Positions 28,080-37,021 of a stretch of DNA of 64,000 bases are shown here, in pieces. The stretch lies in the NCBI GenBank assembly GCA_035623075.1, contig DASPUC010000015.1, forward strand, positions 1-64,000. Direction: 5' to 3'. Below the pieces are notes generated by a model. That model searched no databases. It had not been told where the DNA came from and was given only the letters and a program-made list of their open reading frames with translations. Source of the DNA: Nitrospiraceae bacterium. GTDB taxonomy: Bacteria; Nitrospirota; Nitrospiria; Nitrospirales; Nitrospiraceae. Made by a program: the position numbers and the translations under genes. Within the stretch, counting starts at the first letter, position 1. The number at the start of each line of letters is the position of its first letter.

Positions 28080-28571
28080 TCATCCTCGGCTGAGGATCAT
28101 GCGGCGGAGCGTATCTTCTCCGAGACGCCGGTCGATTCCACGGTAGAGGTGGTAACAGCCGAAGACGAGGCCGACAATGATGACTTTGGCCGCCACGACG
28201 TTTCGATCCATATGCGTCCACGCCTCGAGGACAGCTTCACCGAGCGCGCCGCTCTCTCGGTAATAGTGCCACACCCTTTCCGCGAACAGCACGGGGGTGC
28301 TGACGACGCAATAGAACAGCGTCTTATACAGCGTGGCCACCCAGATCGAATGTCTGGTGTCGAGACGGGCGGCGACGGGTGTCATGTCGAGCAGTACAAC
28401 GACCTTCGCGAGGGCAAGAGTGCCGATCACTGTCGGCAAGAGGGCGGAGTATTCGATCTGATAGGTGGCGAGGAACAGCTTTTTCAGCGTTGTAAAGATG
28501 CCGAAGCACACGAACAAATAGAGAGCGACGCTGCCGGTGTGCCAGGCTTCGCGTTTTATCCTAGAGAGCAT
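28080..28571 (-). CDS. Integral membrane protein of unknown function
   Basis: About 163 residues from the ATG at 28571 (MLSRIKREAW). That start has GAGGAGG eight bases upstream; an ATG six bases earlier and a longer frame to 28652 are alternatives. Three to four hydrophobic helices are visible (SVALYLFVCFGIFTT, LLPTVIGTLALAKVVVLL, SIWVATLYKTLFYCVVST, AAKVIIVGLVFGCYH). It resembles general 'putative membrane protein' families, but I cannot name one. It lies downstream of the LOG-family gene on the same strand, about 108 bp apart, and may be co-transcribed. Confidence 0.75.
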   Translation of the reverse strand: MLSRIKREAWHTGSVALYLFVCFGIFTTLKKLFLATYQIEYSALLPTVIGTLALAKVVVLLDMTPVAARLDTRHSIWVATLYKTLFYCVVSTPVLFAERVWHYYRESGALGEAVLEAWTHMDRNVVAAKVIIVGLVFGCYHLYRGIDRRLGEDTLRRMILSRG

Positions 28572-28679
28572 GGCCATATCCTCCTCGAGCCCGTGGGCCT
28601 CTGCGCGTCGTGAATCGGAAAATGTCTCCGCTCTCCGAGCTAACGGCGCCAACGGCCGTCTTGTCAGATTCCAAGATGG

Positions 28680-29444
28680 TCACCGCTTCAGTGTCAGTCC
28701 CATGTTGGCGAGTTGCTGCACCCGCCGCTTCTGGAATGCGATCGGTCTTTTCAGGCCTCCTTGAATGACTGTTACGGCCTCCTTAGGCGAATCGGTGGCA
28801 TACCACAAAGCCAGATCATCGAGGTTGATGGTTTTCTCCTGGACAAGCGAGTTCCTGACAAACTCCTGCATGTTTTTCCAGAAGCGTGAACCCATCACAA
28901 CAATCGGAAACTTCTCGATTTTCCCGGTCTGCATCAGTGTCATAGCCTCGAAGATCTCGTCCAGTGTGCCGAAGCCGCCCGGCATCAGGACGAAAGCGGA
29001 TGAATACTTCACCAGCATGACCTTGCGGACAAAGAAATGATCAAATTCCACAAATCGATCTATATACGGGTTCGGCTTCTGTTCGAAAGGAAGTTTGATG
29101 TTGCATCCGATGCTGAGACCACCGGCCTCCTTTGCCCCGCGGTTCGCCGCCTCCATGACACCAGGACCACCGCCGGTCATGACCGCAAAGCCGGCTCTCG
29201 CTAGGGTGCGGCCAAGTTCACGGGCCATTTTATAGTAGGGATGGGTAGGCTTGAACCGCGCCGACCCGAAGACCGTGACGGACGGCTGGCCGATTTCTAG
29301 AGACTCGAAGCCTCGCAGAAACTCGAGGAAGATCCGAACGGCGCTTTCGAGATCAGCCGTGCGCTCTCGCTTTCCGGACAGAAACTGTTTTTCCACGCCG
29401 GCGACGTGTTCCAGCAATGACGGCTTACGCGGTCGTCTCTGCAT
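28680..29444 (-). CDS. LOG-family nucleotide 5'-monophosphate nucleosidase
   Basis: A 254-residue Rossmann-fold protein of the TIGR00730/LOG family. Signature motifs are VTVFGSARF, TGGGPGVMEAANRGA and PGGFGTLDEIFE; the last two form the active site that hydrolyses nucleoside 5'-monophosphates such as AMP or cytokinin ribotides. The N-terminal ~60 residues are a basic, helical extension. In bacteria these proteins are usually annotated 'possible lysine decarboxylase', which is a historical misnomer. Transcribed leftwards with the membrane-protein gene downstream. Confidence 0.92.
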   Translation of the reverse strand: MQRRPRKPSLLEHVAGVEKQFLSGKRERTADLESAVRIFLEFLRGFESLEIGQPSVTVFGSARFKPTHPYYKMARELGRTLARAGFAVMTGGGPGVMEAANRGAKEAGGLSIGCNIKLPFEQKPNPYIDRFVEFDHFFVRKVMLVKYSSAFVLMPGGFGTLDEIFEAMTLMQTGKIEKFPIVVMGSRFWKNMQEFVRNSLVQEKTINLDDLALWYATDSPKEAVTVIQGGLKRPIAFQKRRVQQLANMGLTLKR

Positions 29445-29678
29445 ATTAGGCCACTCCTTCTTGCATCAGCGCGTGAAGTTGCGTGTAGTCGGAACGCAAA
29501 TTGGGGACAGGCTACTGATGGAGGAGAGTGGTGTCAACGGGACGGGCAAGGATTCGCTGGTATCTCAAGTGCTGGAACGCCGCGCGCCGCAAAATGAGTT
29601 TGCATAAACGCTGGGTTCTGCTCATAAGTTCTCACTCCTAGGGGTTAAGAAACTTCTGCTACACTTTAAGCAGGAAAG
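29445..29678. other. Divergent intergenic region
   Basis: About 230 bases between the leftward LOG gene and the rightward IPT/TIG gene. It should contain promoters for both, but I cannot single out -35/-10 boxes with confidence. Confidence 0.35.
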
Positions 29679-29703
29679 CCACCCGTAGAAAAAGGTGGTT
29701 TTT
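29679..29703 (+). terminator. Short hairpin with T-run in 5' leader
   Basis: CCACC (29679-29683) pairs with GGTGG (29694-29698), followed by TTTTTG. It sits 35 bases before the IPT/TIG start codon, so it may be an attenuator rather than an end of transcription. The stem is only 5 bp. Confidence 0.4.
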
Positions 29704-29737
29704 GTCGCTGTTTCAACCCTGCATAGGAAGGAGACAA

Positions 29738-30151
29738 ATGATGACAGAACCTATGAATAGTCAGCGCAGCGTGACGTACTTTTGTGTCATAGCTGGTCTG
29801 ATCGGGGTCCTTCTCTGGGCGTCAAAGGCTGATGCGAAATCCTCCTCGGCCCCCCCCAGTACGGCTGCTAAAGCGGAAACGTGCGATTATCGCTCTCACC
29901 CGACCATTACCATGGTGACGCCGAATCAGGCCAAGCCGGGTCAGAAGATCACCATTAGCGGTAAGAATTTTGGAACCAAGAAGTGCTTACATAGCGTGTC
30001 GTTTGGCTCCAAGAGCACAAATGAGTTCACATACGTGAGCCCAACGATGCTAGAAGCAACCGTACCGAATCTCCTGCCTGGCTCTGTTCCAGTCACGGTC
30101 TCCACCGAGGCTGGTACATCGCAATTTAAACTTGAAGTACAGGCAAAGTAG
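29738..30151 (+). CDS. Secreted IPT/TIG-domain protein
   Basis: About 137 residues from the ATG at 29738, preceded by GGAAGGAG. An N-terminal signal peptide (hydrophobic VTYFCVIAGLIGVLLWASKADA) leads into one IPT/TIG immunoglobulin-like domain: HPTITMVTPNQAKPGQKITI, SGKNFG and VPNLLPGSVPVTVST. Two cysteines (CDYRSHP and KKCLHS) may form a disulfide. Such small single-domain proteins are often periplasmic or surface associated; a specific role cannot be given. The next gene rightwards is also a small exported protein. Confidence 0.82.
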   Translation: MMTEPMNSQRSVTYFCVIAGLIGVLLWASKADAKSSSAPPSTAAKAETCDYRSHPTITMVTPNQAKPGQKITISGKNFGTKKCLHSVSFGSKSTNEFTYVSPTMLEATVPNLLPGSVPVTVSTEAGTSQFKLEVQAK

Positions 30152-30395
30152 GCACGGCTGTATCATCAACACGAGGAGCCGGGGGTCTCAGAGGCCTCTG
30201 GCTCCCACGTGTCGAATCCTCTATCTCGTCTCTTCAGGTCTGCTGGAATTCCCACCGTCACGATTTGCTCCATAAACCTTCCGAAATTCTCATTTGCAAC
30301 AATACGGATCGTTCGGCCTTTTCTTCCTAACTGTGTCGAGATATTCTGATACATCCCTCGAACAAGACGTGATGAATGTAAGAGGAGGATGCCGT

Positions 30396-30788
30396 ATGTT
30401 TAGAAATATTATTGGGCTTGGGTTTTTGGTGCTGGGAATCCTACTAAGCACCGCTCAGGGGAATGCTCAGAAAGAGATGGCCCCGATATTGGTACCAAAA
30501 AGCTTCTTGAGCGGAAAAGATTGGCGAGGATTAAGCAAAGGGGAACAACAGGCCTATGCCGTTGGAGTCGTTGACGGACTCGACCTTGCCTTCGCCTACG
30601 GAAAGCAAGGGATCGACCTTGGCTGGATCAATGCCTGCGTGACCGGCATGTCTTCGGATCAAGTCCGCACCATGCTCAAAGCGGAAATTGACGCGAACCC
30701 CGGAGAGTGGAATATGCTCACTGTTCACCAGGCGATGTACCACGCGCTGAAAAAGTCCTGCCGGCGGGGGCTCGGAGATAGTCGATAG
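30396..30788 (+). CDS. Small exported protein, possibly Rap1a/Tai-like
   Basis: A 130-residue protein starting at the ATG at 30396, preceded by AGAGGAGGA. The signal peptide is MFRNIIGLGFLVLGILLSTAQGNAQ. The mature part has a pattern GEQQAYAVGVVDGLDLAF ... CVTGMSSDQVRTMLKAEIDANPG ... HQAMYHALKKSC. This helical pattern with two cysteines recalls the Rap1a/Tai family of periplasmic immunity-like proteins, but the match is from memory and weak. There is no toxin gene nearby. Function unknown. Confidence 0.7.
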   Translation: MFRNIIGLGFLVLGILLSTAQGNAQKEMAPILVPKSFLSGKDWRGLSKGEQQAYAVGVVDGLDLAFAYGKQGIDLGWINACVTGMSSDQVRTMLKAEIDANPGEWNMLTVHQAMYHALKKSCRRGLGDSR

Positions 30789-31079
30789 TCAGCAAAGTCG
30801 GTCTGCGATCACCAAAACGGAAAGAGCGTGCGAAAGTCTCAAGCCCCCGCGCGCCGTGAAACCTCTTGATGTTGGATTGCAAGACCTGATCGTCAACTAA
30901 CAATCGCTGGTGAATCAATCTCTCCAGTCAACAGAATCCATTCTGATACATATTTCGATCTTGCCCTAACGCGCCATCTATTGTTCACTCAATAAATCAT
31001 AGGTAAACAACCACCAGCGTCACTGGCACAGTCTTCGCTGGGAGTGTGATGCATGAATGGATCTCACGGGAGGAACGCC
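30789..31079. other. Intergenic region with short repeat
   Basis: About 290 bases. It contains the 20-base sequence at 30845-30864 repeated at 31790-31809, and an AT-rich stretch near 30990 (CACTCAATAAATCATAGG) that may hold the promoter of the lipoprotein gene. Confidence 0.4.
30845..30864. repeat. 20-bp direct repeat, left copy
   Basis: CCCCGCGCGCCGTGAAACCT, identical to 31790-31809. The two copies flank the lipoprotein gene. Probably part of a dispersed intergenic repeat. Confidence 0.75.
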
Positions 31080-31736
31080 ATGAGATTGAGCATGACAGGA
31101 TTGGTGGTTTTGTGGGCGCTCTTAATTACAGCCTGTGCTAACCCACCTATCACGGACATCAGTGGTTTCAAAGAAGGTGAGAAACTCGGGGTTCAGGATG
31201 GACTTCTGGTTGGAGCCATCAGATGGCAGCAGGGAGAAAAAGAAGTGGCTACGGATGTAGGGGATTATCACGAGGTTCCTGATACTGGTATTCAAATTAG
31301 AAATATGGCGACCAATGAAGTTGTTCGCCTTTGGCTCAAGACATCCGACCTCTGCCTAGCTCTTCCGAGAGGGACCTATGTATTCGAGAAAATAAGTGGT
31401 TCGCAGTTAGCTGTTCGAGTCGATAGGACCACGAGTGAAAGGGTGGCACCGTGGTTGACAAATGTACTAACCCTTCCTTTGGGAGGAGTGGTCATCCCAA
31501 GTGAAAAGGTTGGTGCGGCTTTCACACCGCATTTAGCGCAGTTTGTTATCAAGGAAGGTGAAGCATCGTACATGGGGATATTAACTATCCATCTTCCTGA
31601 CCCTCTGCCTAAAGGACCGTTCAAAATTGGAGTGAGTACTTCGGATGAAGGAGAGGAGATGCTCGGAAGATTGCGAGCTCGATTCGAAGGGATTGCGCGA
31701 GTTGAGAAGCGGTTACTCAATGGCGAGCATCAGTAA
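31080..31736 (+). CDS. Putative lipoprotein of unknown function
   Basis: About 218 residues from the ATG at 31080 (MRLSMTGLV). A signal peptide ends in the lipobox-like LITAC, so the mature protein should be lipidated at that Cys and tethered to a membrane. The rest is beta-rich with no family I recognise; segments such as KTSDLCLALPRGTYVFEKI and LTIHLPDPLPKGPFKI suggest a small beta-sandwich. Base composition is lower in GC than the flanking nitrogen and purine genes. It is flanked by identical 20-bp repeats. Confidence 0.72.
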   Translation: MRLSMTGLVVLWALLITACANPPITDISGFKEGEKLGVQDGLLVGAIRWQQGEKEVATDVGDYHEVPDTGIQIRNMATNEVVRLWLKTSDLCLALPRGTYVFEKISGSQLAVRVDRTTSERVAPWLTNVLTLPLGGVVIPSEKVGAAFTPHLAQFVIKEGEASYMGILTIHLPDPLPKGPFKIGVSTSDEGEEMLGRLRARFEGIARVEKRLLNGEHQ

Positions 31737-31789
31737 ATTCCTCGGCATGCTCTGATTGGTTTTAAGCGCAAGTTTGTTTAGCGGCGGGA

Positions 31790-31809
31790 CCCCGCGCGCC
31801 GTGAAACCT
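31790..31809. repeat. 20-bp direct repeat, right copy
   Basis: Identical to 30845-30864; followed by GTAATCCGTGAGGCGTGATGCGTGAC, similar in style to the GTGACAGGTGACG repeat at 53633. Confidence 0.75.
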
Positions 31810-31963
31810 GTAATCCGTGAGGCGTGATGCGTGACACGAAGGAAGCAACGCTGCACGCCGTTAAACGGTTTCTTAGCACAGTTCGCCCCTGATGAGGTCT
31901 TTCTTCAAGTGGGCTATAATGTGTATTCGTTGAGCTTAACAATCTTAATCGTTGTCATGGGGA

Positions 31964-32932
31964 ATGGCTGAACGAATAAAGAGCACCACGCATAAACCCA
32001 AGGACTACTTTTGTTTTCTTAGCTCCGGAGAGAATTCTTATCCCGCGTTAGATGCATTGATCGAGTCGTTGCCCGAACAAATCCGTACCCCTGTTCAGGC
32101 GTTCAAGAGGAACCTTAGGGCAACTGCTCTTACTGCAACAATCCCATGTCAAATGGCTTTCGCAAGTCTCTGGAGGCGCACTTTCGAACTTAATTTGCTC
32201 ATAGAACAAATGGAGAGTAGCCGTAATGCCCATGTGAGAGCTAATGAGAAGCTCAAGCGGGAGATGAGTTCTAAGAGAGGACGGAAGCGAAACGTTGATT
32301 ACATTCTGCATATCTTGAGTCAAGACCTAGAAAGGGAGGAGGCAAGATTTGCGGCGCGTGAGCTAATTCGTCAATGCAGTGTACAAATTTGGAGCGCTTT
32401 TGAAGTTTTCGCTTCCGATATTTTTGAATCGTTCCTTAATGCAAAGCCGGATCTGGTGCGTCGCTTGATGCAGAACGAAAGTATTAAGAAGCTTTTTCAG
32501 CTTCGCGGCATACCTTTCGAGATACTTACTGAATATCAGTTTAATCTCTCATCGAAAATGGGGAGCTTGCTATTGGAACACAGCCCGATTGATACTATTC
32601 CGTCTATGAAAGCTGTCTTCGGGGGGATTTTGCCCAATCACAAAGAGGTAGCCGCCGCTCTGAGCGAGAAAAATCTGTGGTTGTTATTCCAGCGGCGTCA
32701 CTTGATTGTTCACCGACGTGGTATCGTTGATCGCAGGTATCTTGCGGCTACAGGAGAAAAGCTCTCATTGGGCACAGATCTTGTCGTTTTTCCGAGTGAG
32801 TTGCAAAGTTATATGGAGACGGTACTTAAGGCTGGCAGCACCATTGGGCTAGGAGTTGCTTTTGAATTGAGGAAGCCTTCAAGAGGGAAGTGGCAAGTGC
32901 AAATTGAATTTGTGTTAGGTCCTGCGACCTAA
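31964..32932 (+). CDS. HEPN-like protein, orphan
   Basis: About 322 residues from the ATG at 31964 (MAERIKST); a TTG at 31952 is a poorer start. It is helical and AT-richer than its neighbours. A C-terminal FQRRHLIVHRRGIVDRRYL carries an RX4H pattern (Arg-His-Leu-Ile-Val-His) typical of HEPN-domain RNases and related toxins. The central part (ARELIRQCSVQIWSAFEVFASDIFESFLN) resembles the first helices of the RiboL-PSP/MAE_28990-type HEPN families. No partner antitoxin or nucleotidyltransferase gene is adjacent. A defence or RNA-cleavage role is possible; the family call rests on motif and pattern only. Confidence 0.65.
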   Translation: MAERIKSTTHKPKDYFCFLSSGENSYPALDALIESLPEQIRTPVQAFKRNLRATALTATIPCQMAFASLWRRTFELNLLIEQMESSRNAHVRANEKLKREMSSKRGRKRNVDYILHILSQDLEREEARFAARELIRQCSVQIWSAFEVFASDIFESFLNAKPDLVRRLMQNESIKKLFQLRGIPFEILTEYQFNLSSKMGSLLLEHSPIDTIPSMKAVFGGILPNHKEVAAALSEKNLWLLFQRRHLIVHRRGIVDRRYLAATGEKLSLGTDLVVFPSELQSYMETVLKAGSTIGLGVAFELRKPSRGKWQVQIEFVLGPAT

Positions 32933-32952
32933 CAGCAGATACGGTGGCTTCA

Positions 32953-35226
32953 TTACAACGATCCGAAAGTCCGTTTAAAGTAAGTCTTTGTTGCAGTCAT
33001 GTGCTGCTCGATGTCGGTCTGAAGATGCCCTGCTCCGGCTTTCCAATCGTCGGTGGCGTAGCCCACGCGTCGGGCCAGGAAGATGAACTCATCCGAATCG
33101 GCCGGCGGTAAAACCAAATCCTTAGCGTTGCCTCGAACCATCCGCAAGCCGTCGATCAGCATGCGAGTAAAGAGATAGGCTTTTCGAAGATTCTCTCCAT
33201 CCTGTCGGCTCACGATCCCACAGTCCACCAGTCCTGCCAGGGCCTGCATGGTGTTGGGCGTGCGCAACGCCGGATGCTCATGACCATGCAACACTTGGAG
33301 GTATTGCACGGCATATTCGATGTCGATGACGCCTCCCGGGCTCTGTTTCACGTTGACGGTGCCCGGTTCAACCAGCTGCTTGATCTGCTGCCGGCGAAGA
33401 TCGAGGGCGATGGGGAGATCCCAAGGCTTTCCGCTATAGACATAGCGATCGCGATGGGCTTCGACCTGTTTGCCGAGTGATACATCGCCCGCGACGTGAC
33501 GAAGCTTGATCAAGGCTTGCCGTTCGAACGGGGCGGCCAATCCCTTGTCGCTGTAGTAGCTGGTGATTTCGTCGAGTGGATTGGTGAGAGACCCTTTACC
33601 GCCGTGGGGTCTCAAGCGCACGTCGAGGTGAAAAATACCTTCCTGCTTCGCCTCGATCCACTGCAACAATTCCTGCATGAGCCGTTCAAAGTACTCGCTG
33701 TTGTCGATACCGTGTTGGCCGCTTGTCCGTCCCGCGCCTCCGTATACGAATAGGACTTCGATATCAGACGCGTAGCCGAGTTCCCGGCCGCCAAATTTCC
33801 CCATGCCGAGGATCGCAAAGGGACAGGGCTTCTTGGTGATGAGGCGGGGCGCACCATACTGCTTGTTCAGCTTGGCCTGGCAGTCTTTCAAACTCCGGTC
33901 CAGGATCACTTCGGCGAGCTCGGTCAGCGCGAGCGAGAAGTCGGCCAGGCTGGTAGCGGGCTCGACGATGTGTTTCATGTCGATGCGGAAGAGTTCCTGG
34001 TCCTTAAACCGATTGAGCGTCTCTTTCCGCGCGATGTCGGTCTTGGCACAACCTACCAGCCGATCGAGTTCCTTGCGAAGAGCCGCCTTTGGCTTGATGA
34101 GCGGGGCGTTGCGGTAGCCTTGCAACAGGGGCAGCAGGTTTCCGTGTTGCCGGCGTAAAAATTCCTCCCACAGAAAATCGCTGGCGCCCAGGAGTCGAGC
34201 AAGCAACGGAAACGTCGTCTTATCGCTGAGAACATCCAGACCCTCTTTCTTCCCCTTCCCTTTATTGTTTTCCACGAGCACATCGAGGAATTGGTCGAAC
34301 GATTCGAGCGCCTTTGCCGGGTCGGGAGCCCACGTCAGGGCGTGTGTGAATTGTTTGATCAGGACTGCCGTCAGACGGAGCTGTTGCTGCTCCGCCTGTT
34401 CGGTCAGCTTCTGGCCGTAGCGGTTGCGCACGTGGAATCGATCATGCAACTTGCTGCCGTCGATCTCGAATCGTGCCTTCGTGATGTAGATATTGCGCAT
34501 CGCGAGCGCATTCGCGAAGGCGTAGAGGAATGCCGGGGTGTCGTCTGATCGAATGTCCATGATGGTGTCGGTTGCCGAGTGGCTGTTGTCAAAGGTGATG
34601 TGGATGGTGTGGAGCAAGCCGGTAAAGGCAGCACGTCGCTTGCCGAGTTGTTCGACCAAACGTCGGTTCACTTGCTGGCGGGCCTCTTCGAACTTGCCGG
34701 CGTCCAGGAGCCGGATCATGCCGGTCAATTCCTTGCGCAAGTGGGTTTGGTCGGATGCCGTGAACGGGTGGTCCGATGCGGGACGTACCACGAACATGTC
34801 GACGATTTTCTTCCGGCGCAGCCCTGGCCTGACCTGTGGTCGTCTGGTCGGCCAGGATGTGCATACCGGCTTCTGGGCTGAGGGGATGGCCTCGGCAAAG
34901 GTGTAGATGCGGCCTTCTTCGATATTCAAACCGAATGTGGACAGGAGTCCGCAGATCGTCGCGAACTCCGAGAAGTAGTCGTAGGCCACCACAGTGATCT
35001 CGAAACGGCCGCCTTCGCTGGGTCTGATCGACAGTTCGCAGGGGTGCTCGAGCGTCAGCGCGGCGACGAGGTGGAGATGTTGCGCGATGGTCTTAAGGTC
35101 CATCTGCGTGAAATACTCGGGGTCCATCCGCGACACGAAGTCACGCAGGACCTCGTTGTCGATGTCCTGGCAGAGAGGACCAAGTTGTGAGATCAGGTCG
35201 TGGGAGGCGAGGGGTTCGCGGGTCAT
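32953..35226 (-). CDS. ACT-GlnE-like nucleotidyltransferase (split GlnE, part A)
   Basis: A 757-residue protein. Residues ~75-115 (VVAYDYFSEFATICGLLSTFG) and ~215-275 (DIRSDDTPAFLYAFANALAM) look like two ACT domains of the GlnD type. Residues ~440-757 form one GlnE-like nucleotidyltransferase module: GMGKFGGRELGYASDIEVLFV (474-494), then the helical domain with QSPGGVIDIEYAVQYLQVLHG. The metal motif reads SDIE rather than SDxD. Normal GlnE (~950 aa) has two such modules in one chain; here the second is the divergent gene at 35294. Likely role: (de)adenylylation of glutamine synthetase, whose Tyr397 is present. The ACT fusion suggests direct glutamine sensing (inference). Confidence 0.82.
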   Translation of the reverse strand: MTREPLASHDLISQLGPLCQDIDNEVLRDFVSRMDPEYFTQMDLKTIAQHLHLVAALTLEHPCELSIRPSEGGRFEITVVAYDYFSEFATICGLLSTFGLNIEEGRIYTFAEAIPSAQKPVCTSWPTRRPQVRPGLRRKKIVDMFVVRPASDHPFTASDQTHLRKELTGMIRLLDAGKFEEARQQVNRRLVEQLGKRRAAFTGLLHTIHITFDNSHSATDTIMDIRSDDTPAFLYAFANALAMRNIYITKARFEIDGSKLHDRFHVRNRYGQKLTEQAEQQQLRLTAVLIKQFTHALTWAPDPAKALESFDQFLDVLVENNKGKGKKEGLDVLSDKTTFPLLARLLGASDFLWEEFLRRQHGNLLPLLQGYRNAPLIKPKAALRKELDRLVGCAKTDIARKETLNRFKDQELFRIDMKHIVEPATSLADFSLALTELAEVILDRSLKDCQAKLNKQYGAPRLITKKPCPFAILGMGKFGGRELGYASDIEVLFVYGGAGRTSGQHGIDNSEYFERLMQELLQWIEAKQEGIFHLDVRLRPHGGKGSLTNPLDEITSYYSDKGLAAPFERQALIKLRHVAGDVSLGKQVEAHRDRYVYSGKPWDLPIALDLRRQQIKQLVEPGTVNVKQSPGGVIDIEYAVQYLQVLHGHEHPALRTPNTMQALAGLVDCGIVSRQDGENLRKAYLFTRMLIDGLRMVRGNAKDLVLPPADSDEFIFLARRVGYATDDWKAGAGHLQTDIEQHMTATKTYFKRTFGSL

Positions 35227-35293
35227 AGTGACGGCAGTATACCCGAAGTCCCTTCATTGTGCGGTGATCCATGCGCCAGTATAATGACGGCTC
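35227..35293. promoter_or_regulatory. Divergent promoter region between the two GlnE-like genes
   Basis: Only 67 bp separate the two start codons. A TATAAT sequence (35280-35285) precedes the rightward gene and a TATACC lies near 35240. No hexaloop leader is seen. The short shared region suggests co-regulation. Confidence 0.5.
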
Positions 35294-37021
35294 ATGGCGC
35301 GCCGGATTACCGAACCGAAGAGGAGCCGTTCGCAGCCTCCTCCTGTCCCTCCACGCATCCTCCCGGACCCCACGCCGCTCCTGATGGCCTCGGGACCGGA
35401 GACCGCCCAAGTGGCGGCTCTCCTGAAACCCTACGGCATTCGAGCGCCCAAGGAAGCTGATGGCAATCTGCAGTCCATGGCCGGAGACCCACTTACCCGG
35501 CGTCAACTGGCTGACATCTTGCCGATGCTGCTCGAATCGATCGGGCGAACCGCCGATCCGGATCAAGCGTTGAACCATTGGGAACGATGGCTTGCCAGCG
35601 GAATGAGTCGATCGGCGGTGCTGGAATATTTGCGCAGCTCACCTCGCATGTTGGATCTGGTCTGCGCGATTTTCGGCAACAGTGACGCGCTGGCCTTTAC
35701 GCTCATCCGCGACCCCATGCTCGTCTATTGGCTGGCCGAGCAGAACGTGTTGTCCAAACCGTCGACCAAAGCGGCGATGGAACGGACGATTCACCAGACT
35801 CTTGCCCATGTGACCGCGAGTGAACTGAAATTAGACGCGCTGCGACGGTTTCGACGACGCGAGATGCTGCGCATCGGCGTGCGAGATTTACTTCGTCTGG
35901 CCGATGTGACGGAAACAACCGCCTCCCTCTCAGATCTGGCCTCGGTCCTCATCGATGCCGCCTACCGTGTTGTGAATGCAGATCTTCGAGCTCAGTACGG
36001 AGCTCCGATGCATAAGAACCGGCAGGGACGATGGGTGGAAACCGGCTTCGCGGTCATCGGCATGGGGAAACTGGGCGGGCATGAACTCAACTACAGTTCC
36101 GATGTGGACGTACTCTATGTGTGTGAATCCCATGAGGGGGAAACCCATTCCCTTGGAGGCGGTCGCGCAAAGGCCAGGGCCGGGATATCGAACGAGGAAT
36201 ATTTCGAGATTCTCGCCCGGCAATTGACGAAGGTACTGACTGAACAAACCCATGAGGGATACGTCTATCGAGTCGATCTTCGCTTGCGCGCTGAAGGCTC
36301 AGTCGGCCAGCTGACCCGTTCGCTGGACGACTACCGAAAATACTATTCGGCTCGGGGGCAGGTGTGGGAACGGCTGGCGTTGCTCAAGGCCTGGCCAGTT
36401 GCCGGCTCCCTGGATGTGGGCACGCAGTTTGTCAGAATGGTGAGGCCCTTTGTGCTGACTTCTTCGAGCGACAAGCTCGATATCAACCGGTGTCTTGCGA
36501 TTGTGCAGGATGTTCGCTCTGTTAAAGAACGGATCGATGCCAAGATGGCGGACCGCGGGCATGAACATCGCAACGTCAAGCTGGGCGTCGGAGGGATTCG
36601 AGAAATCGAGTTTCTGGTCCAGACGATTCAGGTCTTGGCCGGCCGGCGCTTGCCCGGTTTGTTGGATCGGAGCACGTTGGGATCGCTGGTGCGACTGCAG
36701 AAGGCGGGCATACTTTCAGTGACGCAACAGGGCCAACTAACGCGCGCCTACAATTTTCTTCGGGACGTGGAGCATCGACTTCAGATGGTGCACGAGCTCC
36801 AGACGCACGCGCTGCCGGATCAACATGACGAACTTGAACGGTGTGCGATCCGGATGGGGTATGGTGAAGAAGATCGCACAGAAGCCCTTCAACGATTCCA
36901 GGCCGACCATGCCCGACACACCAAGCTGGTCCATGATGCATTTCGGGACTTATTCCACACTCCTGCTCGGGCCAGGCTCCTGAAGGCAATGTTGCGGGCG
37001 ATGCAAGCTTCACGTCTATAA
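35294..37021 (+). CDS. GlnE-like nucleotidyltransferase (split GlnE, part B)
   Basis: A 575-residue protein with one GlnE-type nucleotidyltransferase module: GMGKLGGHELNYSSDVDVLYV (residues 256-276, DxD intact) and the following helical domain with KLGVGGIREIEFLVQTIQVLAG. The N-terminal ~240 residues resemble the helical region before the catalytic core of GlnE. It lacks the second catalytic module of full-length GlnE and lacks ACT domains; the other module is on the divergent neighbour. Together the pair may supply adenylylating and deadenylylating activities for glutamine synthetase. Which one does which cannot be told from sequence. Confidence 0.85.
   Translation: MARRITEPKRSRSQPPPVPPRILPDPTPLLMASGPETAQVAALLKPYGIRAPKEADGNLQSMAGDPLTRRQLADILPMLLESIGRTADPDQALNHWERWLASGMSRSAVLEYLRSSPRMLDLVCAIFGNSDALAFTLIRDPMLVYWLAEQNVLSKPSTKAAMERTIHQTLAHVTASELKLDALRRFRRREMLRIGVRDLLRLADVTETTASLSDLASVLIDAAYRVVNADLRAQYGAPMHKNRQGRWVETGFAVIGMGKLGGHELNYSSDVDVLYVCESHEGETHSLGGGRAKARAGISNEEYFEILARQLTKVLTEQTHEGYVYRVDLRLRAEGSVGQLTRSLDDYRKYYSARGQVWERLALLKAWPVAGSLDVGTQFVRMVRPFVLTSSSDKLDINRCLAIVQDVRSVKERIDAKMADRGHEHRNVKLGVGGIREIEFLVQTIQVLAGRRLPGLLDRSTLGSLVRLQKAGILSVTQQGQLTRAYNFLRDVEHRLQMVHELQTHALPDQHDELERCAIRMGYGEEDRTEALQRFQADHARHTKLVHDAFRDLFHTPARARLLKAMLRAMQASRL

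Noticed and set aside
29620-29703. c-di-GMP (GEMM) riboswitch before the IPT/TIG gene
   Set aside because: GGAAAGCCACCC is reminiscent of one side of GEMM, but the other conserved blocks are missing; kept only as a short hairpin with T-run.
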